Shown here piece by piece: positions 58,508 through 64,000 of a stretch of 64,000 nucleotides of DNA. The DNA lies in assembly GCA_963844235.1 (NCBI GenBank), contig CAWJNF010000008.1, positions 558,001-622,000 on the forward strand. The letters run 5' to 3'. The translations under genes and the position numbers were made by a program. The DNA is from CAWJNF01 sp963844235 (GTDB lineage: Bacteria; Actinomycetota; Thermoleophilia; Gaiellales; Gaiellaceae). The stretch's first letter is position 1. Each line of letters begins with the position of its first letter. The notes under the pieces are model-generated. The model did not search any database. It worked only from the letters and a program-made list of their open reading frames with translations, and had not been told where the DNA came from.

Positions 58508-58532
58508 GGGCCGGATCAGATCCGACCTCTAC
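58508..58532 (-). repeat. REP-like GTAG palindrome, diverged
   Basis: GGGCCGGATCAGATCCGACC followed by TCTAC between dapB and the peptidase gene; stem has one mismatch and the tail reads TCTAC. Confidence 0.55.
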
Positions 58533-58555
58533 GCCTCGGCGCGTGCTGCCGGCGA

Positions 58556-59848
58556 TCACGCCGCCGCGTCCGCGAGCGCTGGGCTCACGCGCGCCACCGC
58601 CTTGCGGAAGCGACGTTCGCTTCCCCCGATCCCCGCCACCGAGAGCCGCTCGTGCGGTAGGAGCTCGGCGGCAAGGGACGCGACGTCGTCGGCGGTCACG
58701 GCTTCGAGCGACTCGATGACCTCGTCGAGCGACAGAAGCTCGGTGTCGGTGACGACTGATTTCCCGAGCCGGTTGGCGCGGGTTGCCGTCGACTCCATGG
58801 AGAGCATGATGCGCCCTTTGAGGCTTTCCTTGGCACGGCGCAGCTCGTCATCCCGCACGCCGCCGGCGGCGACGTCTCCGATCTCGCGCGCCAGAATGTC
58901 GAGGCACTCCGCGAGGTTGTCCTCTCGCGTGCCCACGTACACGCCGACCTCGCCCGTCTCGGCGTACATGGAAGCGAAGGTGTAGACGTTGTAGGCGAGG
59001 CCGCGCTTCTCGCGGATCTCCTGGAACAGCCGGGACGAGGCCGAGCCGCCGAGGATGCCGTCGAGCGCCGAGGCTGCAAAGCGGCGCGGATCGGCACGCG
59101 AGATGCCGGGAGCGCCGATGCAGACGTGGTACTGCTCCGTCTCCTTGCGCTGGAAGACGAGTCGCGGCCGCAGCCTCCCGTTGAGCGACCGCCGGCTCGA
59201 CCCGCCACGCGGCGGCGGCGCCGGCTTCTTGCGCCCGTGCTCGGCGAGCAATCCGACCAGACGGTCGTGATCGACGCTGCCGGCGGCGGCGACGACGGTG
59301 CTCGGCGGCACGTAGCGGCCACGGTGGAAGGCGCGAACCGCCCTGCGCGATACGGTCGCGATCACCTCGGCGCTGCCCACGATCGGCCGGCCGAGCGGGT
59401 GCCCGCCGAAGATCGCTGCCCCGGCCAGGTCGTGCACCAGCTCCTGGGGCGTGTCCTCGACCATGGCGATCTCCTCGAGCACGACCTCCCGCTCCGAGTC
59501 CAGGTCGTCGAGCGTGGGCGCGTAGACCATGTCGGTCATCACGTCGAGGGCGGTCTCGAGGTGATCGTCCATGACGCGCGCATAGACGACGGTGTACTCG
59601 CGCGTGGTCAGCGCGTTGAGCTCACCGCCGATCCCGTCGAAGATCTCCGCGATGTCCTGGGCGGAGTACGAGCGGGTTCCTTTGAAGAGCAGGTGCTCGA
59701 TGAAGTGGCTGAGGCCCGCACGCGCGTTGTCCTCGTCTCGAGAGCCCGTCCCGATCCAGAAGCCGATCGCGACCGAGCGAACGCCGTCGAGCCGCTCGGT
59801 GATGACCCGCTCGCCGTCGGCGAGCGTGGAGAGCACGTAATCCTGCAT
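58556..59848 (-). CDS. M16-family zinc metallopeptidase
   Basis: 430 aa from ATG 59848. HFIEHLLFKGTRSY is the inverted HxxEH zinc motif near residue 50, with the third ligand Glu in SEREVVLEEIAM; RAGLSHFIEH and a middle Arg/Tyr segment (LLFKGTR) are normal. The C-terminal domain contains ILGGSASSRLFQEIREKRGL. Members process short peptides and signal sequences; the actinobacterial copy is always beside pnp and dapB. Substrate unknown. Confidence 0.9.
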   Translation of the reverse strand: MQDYVLSTLADGERVITERLDGVRSVAIGFWIGTGSRDEDNARAGLSHFIEHLLFKGTRSYSAQDIAEIFDGIGGELNALTTREYTVVYARVMDDHLETALDVMTDMVYAPTLDDLDSEREVVLEEIAMVEDTPQELVHDLAGAAIFGGHPLGRPIVGSAEVIATVSRRAVRAFHRGRYVPPSTVVAAAGSVDHDRLVGLLAEHGRKKPAPPPRGGSSRRSLNGRLRPRLVFQRKETEQYHVCIGAPGISRADPRRFAASALDGILGGSASSRLFQEIREKRGLAYNVYTFASMYAETGEVGVYVGTREDNLAECLDILAREIGDVAAGGVRDDELRRAKESLKGRIMLSMESTATRANRLGKSVVTDTELLSLDEVIESLEAVTADDVASLAAELLPHERLSVAGIGGSERRFRKAVARVSPALADAAA

Positions 59849-59849
59849 G

Positions 59850-61034
59850 TCAGTTCGGAGCGCCCTCGACCCGGTAGCGCGCATCCTGGCTACCGGCGAG
59901 CCGCGACAGGGCCTGGACGACCTTCAGCGGCCCCCGTGCGAGCCCGCCCGCGGCGCCGGGGTGCGAGAGATCGCCGCGCAGCAGCCCCTCGACCACCGGC
60001 CAGACGAAGCGCGGGCGCGAGAGAGCGAACGCGACCCTCGGAAAGCGGTCGAAGGCATGCTTGGCCCCCCAGGAGGCCGAGGCCATGCGGCCGAGGGCAC
60101 GGCGCACGGCCATGTCGTACGGCTCGAGCGTCGCGGCCCGCTCCTCGAGGACGTCGGCTGCGGCGGCCGCGGCGAGCCGGGCTGAGAGGAAAGCCTCGTA
60201 CATCCCGTCGCCCGAGAGCGGGTCGACGAGCCCTGCGGCGTCCCCGACCACGAGCGCGCGGCGGCTCGCCAGACGCGCCTCCGGGGTTCTCAGCGGGAGG
60301 CGATGGCCTCGCAGGTTCTCGAGCTGCGCTGCGTCGACCCCGTGGGCCTCGCAGAGCGCCGTCAGGTGATCTCGGAGCGCCGGGCCTTCGGCCTCCCAAC
60401 CGCCGATGCCGAGATTGAGGTGGTCTCCCTTCGGGAACACCCAGCCGTATCCGCCGGGCACGACGCCGAGCTCGACAACGGCCCTGCCGGCATAGCGTGA
60501 CGGGTCCGCGTCGCGGTGAGGGAGATTCCCCTCGAGCGCGACGCCGTACGTCGGCTCGGCGCAGAGCCCGAGCTGACGCGCGGTGATGCCGTTGGCGCCG
60601 TCCGCGCCCAGAAGCAGCCTGCATCGCTCTGTCCGTCCCGCCACGGTGACGGTGACGCCGTCCTCGTCCTCGGCCACCGCCGTCACCCGCTCGCCGTCGC
60701 GGAACTCGGCTCCGGCCGAGGCAGCCTGCTCGGCAAGGAACGCGTCCAGCAGGCGACGTTGCGTCATGAGGATGAGCGGCTCGGCGGCCTGCCGCTCGTA
60801 CCACGGGCCGTACCCGAGCCTGAACGCCATCCTGTCGACAGCGTGCTCCACCACGGGGTCGACGCCGAAGGGAAGCTGCTTCACGGCCCGCAGCGTCAGC
60901 CCGCCGCCGCAGGGCTTGTCGCGCGGGAAGGACGCCCGGTCGAGGAGCAGCACGCGGGCGCCCGCCTGCGCCAGGCGGTAGGCGGCCAGCGAGCCCGCCG
61001 GGCCCGCGCCGACGACGATTGCATCCCAGGTCAC
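59850..61034 (-). CDS. Geranylgeranyl reductase-family FAD oxidoreductase
   Basis: 394 aa from GTG 61034. FAD-binding Rossmann at the N-terminus (DAIVVGAGPAGSLAAYRLAQ), the PCGGGLTLRAVKQL segment typical of the family, and the second FAD motif ALVVGDAAGLVDPLSGDGMY. Family members reduce prenyl chains of lipids, quinones or archaeal-type tails; the substrate here could be menaquinone or a polyprenyl lipid. It is tightly spaced before the M16 gene. Confidence 0.85.
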   Translation of the reverse strand: MTWDAIVVGAGPAGSLAAYRLAQAGARVLLLDRASFPRDKPCGGGLTLRAVKQLPFGVDPVVEHAVDRMAFRLGYGPWYERQAAEPLILMTQRRLLDAFLAEQAASAGAEFRDGERVTAVAEDEDGVTVTVAGRTERCRLLLGADGANGITARQLGLCAEPTYGVALEGNLPHRDADPSRYAGRAVVELGVVPGGYGWVFPKGDHLNLGIGGWEAEGPALRDHLTALCEAHGVDAAQLENLRGHRLPLRTPEARLASRRALVVGDAAGLVDPLSGDGMYEAFLSARLAAAAAADVLEERAATLEPYDMAVRRALGRMASASWGAKHAFDRFPRVAFALSRPRFVWPVVEGLLRGDLSHPGAAGGLARGPLKVVQALSRLAGSQDARYRVEGAPN

Positions 61035-61075
61035 GGCGCCATCGTACCGACGGGCTCCCGGGAGGAGACCGGAGA

Positions 61076-61100
61076 GGGCCGGACGGGTCCGGCCCCCCAC
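61076..61100 (-). repeat. REP-like palindrome
   Basis: GGGCCGGAC and GTCCGGCCC stems with CCCAC tail, in the gap between the reductase gene and the pnp stop. The tail lacks the exact CTAC, so it is a diverged member. Confidence 0.5.
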
Positions 61101-61112
61101 CGTAACCTCGGT

Positions 61113-63611
61113 CTAGTCGCGTGGCCCGCGATCGCGCCTGGGGCCGCGGTCGCGGTCGCGGCCACGGCCTCCGCGGTCGTCGCGGTCTCGCGGAGCGGGA
61201 GGCGGTACGTCCTTCGCCTGCTCCATCAGAGCCTCGGGCGTGACGAGGCCGCCGTCGTCATGCTTGGCCACGAGCTTCAGGCTGATGCGGCCGCGCGCCT
61301 TGTCGATCTCCTGCACGAAGACGTCCACCGTGTCGCCCTTCTGGAGCGCCTGCTCGATGTGCGCCAACCGGCCGGGGCCGACGTTCGAGACGTGGAGCAG
61401 GCCGTCCGTTCCCTTCTTCAGCTCGACGAACGCGCCGAAGTCGGTGGTGCGCACGACCTTGCCCGTGTAGGTGTCCCCCACCTCGGGCTCCTTGGTCAGC
61501 GCCTTGATCGCTGTCACGGCTGCGTCGGCTTTGAGCCCGTCGGTCGCGTACACGAGGACGGTGCCGTCCTCCTCGATGTCGATCTGCACCTCGTAGTCGG
61601 CCTCGAGCGAACGAATCGTCTCCCCGCCCTTGCCGATCACGAGCCCGATGAATTCCGGGTTGATCTGGACGCTCGTGATCCGCGGGGCGTGCTCCGCGAG
61701 CTGGTCGCGGGCGTCCGCGAGCGTCTCCGCCATCCGATCGAGGATGAACTCACGCGCCTCCCGGGCCTGGACGAGGGCGTTCTGCATGATCTCCTGCGTG
61801 ACGCCCGTGATCTTGATGTCCATCTGGAGCGCGGTGATGCCGAGCCGGGTGCCCGCCACCTTGAAGTCCATGTCCCCGAGGTGATCCTCCGCGCCCTGGA
61901 TGTCCGTGAGGATCACGTAGTCGGAGCCCTCCTTGATCAGGCCCATCGCGATGCCCGCCACGGGCCGGGTCATCCGAACCCCGGCGGCGAGCAGCGCCAG
62001 CGTGGACGCGCACACCGACCCCATCGACGACGAGCCGTTGGACTCGAGCGTCTCCGAGACGAGCCGGATCGTGTAGGGGAACTCGGACTCGTCCGGGATC
62101 ATGGGCTCGAGCGACCGCTGGGCGAGCTGGCCGTGGCCGATGTCGCGCCGCTTGGGGCCGCGCATGAAGCCGGTCTCCCCGACCGAGAACGGCGGGAAGT
62201 TGTAGTGGTGCATGAACCGCCGCTCCTGCTCGAGCGAGAGATCGTCGATCCGCTGGCCCTCCTTCGCGGTGCCGAGCGTCAGGAGCGTCAGGATCTGCGT
62301 CTGTCCACGAGTGAAGAGGGCCGAGCCGTGTGTCCGCGGCGCAACGTCGATCTCGCACGCGATCGGCCGGATCTCGTCCGTCCCGCGACCGTCCGGGCGG
62401 CGCTTCTCTACCGCGATCTTCTGGCGCACGAGATCCTTGTAGATCGACTCGGCTGCCTTCTTGACGTACTGGCGGGTGAGCGGATCTTTCACCGTCGCCG
62501 GGGGCTCCTCGCCGTCGACCGAGGCCGGCGCCGCGCCGACCGGGAACGGGAGCTGAACCTCGTCGACGATGCGGGCGTACAGGAGATCGCGCTTGGCGGA
62601 CTTCAGCTCCTTCGAGTCCTGCTCGGCGTCGGTCAACGCCCGCAGGTCGTTCTCGAACTGCGCGCGCACGGGCTCGCTCACGCTCTCGAGGCGCAGGCGC
62701 TCGAGGATCTGCGCCAGCCCGGCCTTCACCTGCATGCGCCGGCGGATGTCTTCCTCGGTCGAGCTCATCGACACCGGGGCGCACAGCTCGGCCTCGACCT
62801 CCTCGACCGCCGCCTGACCCTCCTTGAGGCCCTCGGCCCGGATCCGGTCGCGAATCCTGCCCGCGTGCTGAGCCTCGATCTCCGCGGTGACGGCCGGATC
62901 GGGAAGCTTGGGCTTGCCTGCAGCGCGCCGCAGCTCCTCCTGCGCCTCGCAGAGCCCCTGGATCTCGCGGTGGGCGAGCTCGAGGGCGGCGAGGACGACG
63001 TCCTCCGGCACCTCCTGGGCACCGCATTCGACCATCGTGATCGCCTCGCGCGTACCGACGACGAGCAGGTCGAGGCGCGACTCGACGAGCTCCGGCAGGG
63101 TGGGGTCGACGATGAGCCGGCCGTCGGCGTCCATCCCGATGCGAACCGCTCCTACGGGGCCGAGAAACGGCAGCGACGAGATCATCAGCGCCGCCGAGCA
63201 CCCGTTGATCGCGAGCACGTCGTGGGCGACGATCTGGTCCGCGGAGAGGATCGTCGCGATCAGCTGCACCTCGTTCTTGAAGCCCTTCGGCCACAGCGGG
63301 CGGATCGGTCTATCGATCATCCGCGCGTTCAGGATCGCGCGTTCCGTCGGACGGCCCTCACGCTTGAAGAAACCACCGGGGATCTTTCCGGCGGCGTACA
63401 TGCGCTCCTCGACGTCGACGGTGAGCGGGAAGAAGTCCGCGCCCTCACGCCCTTCCTGGCGACCCACGGCGGTGGCGAGCACCATCGTGTCTCCGGCCTG
63501 CACGATGACGGCGCCGTCGGCCTGCTTGGCCAGATGACCCGTCTCGAAGCGAATCTCGCGACCGCCGACGTCACGCGACACCGTGCGGCGCTCTGTAGCA
63601 ACGATGGACAT
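61113..63611 (-). CDS. pnp: Polyribonucleotide nucleotidyltransferase
   Basis: 832 aa from ATG 63611, preceded by AGGAGGAC. PNPase degrades RNA 3' to 5' by phosphorolysis. Two RNase PH domains (about residues 10-235 and 370-560), a KH domain (GLVIGKGGETIRSLE), an S1 domain (GDTYTGKVVRTTDFGAFVEL), and a long Asp/Arg/Gly tail of about 25 residues. The middle helical domain is longer than in E. coli, with EEVEAELCAPVSMSSTEEDI in it. Together with rpsO upstream and its leader hairpin it forms the usual autoregulated pair. Confidence 0.93.
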   Translation of the reverse strand: MSIVATERRTVSRDVGGREIRFETGHLAKQADGAVIVQAGDTMVLATAVGRQEGREGADFFPLTVDVEERMYAAGKIPGGFFKREGRPTERAILNARMIDRPIRPLWPKGFKNEVQLIATILSADQIVAHDVLAINGCSAALMISSLPFLGPVGAVRIGMDADGRLIVDPTLPELVESRLDLLVVGTREAITMVECGAQEVPEDVVLAALELAHREIQGLCEAQEELRRAAGKPKLPDPAVTAEIEAQHAGRIRDRIRAEGLKEGQAAVEEVEAELCAPVSMSSTEEDIRRRMQVKAGLAQILERLRLESVSEPVRAQFENDLRALTDAEQDSKELKSAKRDLLYARIVDEVQLPFPVGAAPASVDGEEPPATVKDPLTRQYVKKAAESIYKDLVRQKIAVEKRRPDGRGTDEIRPIACEIDVAPRTHGSALFTRGQTQILTLLTLGTAKEGQRIDDLSLEQERRFMHHYNFPPFSVGETGFMRGPKRRDIGHGQLAQRSLEPMIPDESEFPYTIRLVSETLESNGSSSMGSVCASTLALLAAGVRMTRPVAGIAMGLIKEGSDYVILTDIQGAEDHLGDMDFKVAGTRLGITALQMDIKITGVTQEIMQNALVQAREAREFILDRMAETLADARDQLAEHAPRITSVQINPEFIGLVIGKGGETIRSLEADYEVQIDIEEDGTVLVYATDGLKADAAVTAIKALTKEPEVGDTYTGKVVRTTDFGAFVELKKGTDGLLHVSNVGPGRLAHIEQALQKGDTVDVFVQEIDKARGRISLKLVAKHDDGGLVTPEALMEQAKDVPPPAPRDRDDRGGRGRDRDRGPRRDRGPRD

Positions 63612-63631
63612 GTGTCCTCCTGTCAGTTCAA

Positions 63632-63718
63632 GGCAGGAGGAGAACGGAGGTTTGAGGCAGCTGCGCGGGCAGATGCTGCGACGCTCGCAGCTCCCTCAAA
63701 CTTCCGGCTCCTCCTGCC
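63632..63718 (-). promoter_or_regulatory. Long leader hairpin between rpsO and pnp
   Basis: In the minus-strand message GGCAGGAGGAG (63718-63708) pairs with CTCCTCCTGCC (63642-63632), and GGAAGTTTGAGG pairs with CCTCAAACCTCC, with an upper GAGCTGCG / CGCAGCTG part. The stem is followed within 20 bases by the pnp ribosome site. In other bacteria such a hairpin is cut by RNase III and PNPase to control pnp expression. Confidence 0.75.
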
Positions 63719-63726
63719 GGCCTCCG

Positions 63727-63996
63727 CTATCGCCTGAGGCCGAGCTCCGAAATAAGCGTGCGATAACCCTCGAGATCGTTCCTCTGGAGGTAGTTCAGGA
63801 GCCGCCGACGCTGCCCCACCAGCATCAGGAGACCGCGCCGCGAATGGTGATCCTTCTTGTGCGCCTGCAGATGCGCCGTAAGGTCGTTGATTCGGCGTGT
63901 GAGCAGCGCGATCTGCACCTGCGGCGAGCCCGTGTCGGCCGTGGATCGGCCGTGCTTGTCGACGATCTCCCTCTTCACCTCGGTGGTCAATCCCAT
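63727..63996 (-). CDS. rpsO: Ribosomal protein S15
   Basis: 89 aa, complete. Binds 16S rRNA early in assembly. Conserved KHGRSTADTGSPQVQIALLT, HKKDHHSRRGLLMLVGQRRR and LLNYLQRNDLEGYRTLISEL. The gene runs from near the window's right edge toward pnp, the usual order. Confidence 0.95.
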   Translation of the reverse strand: MGLTTEVKREIVDKHGRSTADTGSPQVQIALLTRRINDLTAHLQAHKKDHHSRRGLLMLVGQRRRLLNYLQRNDLEGYRTLISELGLRR

Positions 63997-64000
63997 CCGC

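Noticed and set aside
1..64000. CRISPR array, tRNA or rRNA genes
   Set aside because: No regularly spaced repeats, no tRNA-like T-loop with matching acceptor stem and no rRNA signature was found on reading both strands.

Overview
This is a high-GC (roughly 70%) chromosomal segment whose gene content points to a deep-branching actinobacterium, most likely of the class Thermoleophilia (Gaiella/Solirubrobacter-like). The lineage is inferred from the GarA-like FHA / FtsR-like MerR pair, an RsiG-like c-di-GMP anti-sigma protein, the dapA-dapB-M16-geranylgeranyl reductase-pnp-rpsO block, the miaB-rny-recX-recA-thpR-cinA block and many GTG starts. No rRNA, tRNA, CRISPR array, prophage or complete insertion sequence was seen. 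On the high-GC DNA most long opposite-strand reading frames are shadows of the genes listed here.

Layout. (1) 0-13.4 kb is an accessory region rich in signalling domains: a SUMF1-domain protein with a cyclic-nucleotide-binding (CNB) protein, a cyclase-family amidohydrolase, fabD, an MMPL exporter fused to FHA and a degenerate class III cyclase domain, a flavin reductase with a pyridoxamine-oxidase-fold/CNB protein, a CNB-patatin lipase (frameshifted here) and an FHA-cyclase-AAA ATPase. (2) 13.4-22.3 kb: cupin protein, proC (frameshifted), hutF, pgsA, a sugar-phosphate nucleotidyltransferase, RsiG-like, GarA-like, FtsR-like, apt and small unknowns. (3) 22.3-31.9 kb: a DUF4015-type glycosidase, two sigma-70 factors, a CpsB-type phosphatase, a homing-endonuclease-associated-repeat protein, sulfotransferase, gatD, NUDIX, dut and hflX. 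(4) 32.0-35.9 kb: lysine/diaminopimelate genes dapE-dapC-dapD and opposing dapF. (5) 35.9-44.8 kb: miaA, miaB, rny, recX, recA, thpR, cinA and a RodZ-like protein. (6) 44.9-51.8 kb: a nucleoside uptake and salvage operon (BMP lipoprotein, ATPase, two permeases, ribokinase, nucleoside hydrolase). (7) 51.9-64 kb: ftsK, rnj, dapA, dapB, an M16 peptidase, a geranylgeranyl reductase-family enzyme, pnp and rpsO.

How the genes work together. Together dapA, dapB, dapD, dapC, dapE and dapF encode the succinylase route to meso-diaminopimelate, but DapF carries Ser in place of both catalytic Cys residues. The salvage operon imports nucleosides, splits them and phosphorylates ribose. RNase Y, RNase J and PNPase give a set of RNA-decay enzymes. 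In the first 13 kb one intact cyclase sits among three CNB proteins that keep the Glu and Arg of the phosphate-binding cassette, which suggests a local cyclic-nucleotide circuit.

The most unusual signal is non-coding. Three copies (7133-7293, 8883-9063, 22276-22456) of a 160-180 bp near-palindrome fold on the minus strand into long stems. Almost all their imperfections are G-U wobbles on that strand (A-C mismatches on the other), and one stem pair covaries between copies. Two copies bracket the flavin reductase / PNPOx-CNB gene pair. A second repeat family, GTAG-tagged small palindromes resembling REP sequences, is scattered through at least fifteen sites and supplies the TAG stop codon of several genes. 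Two single-base frameshifts and a non-standard ATC start for fabD may be real or may be sequence errors.
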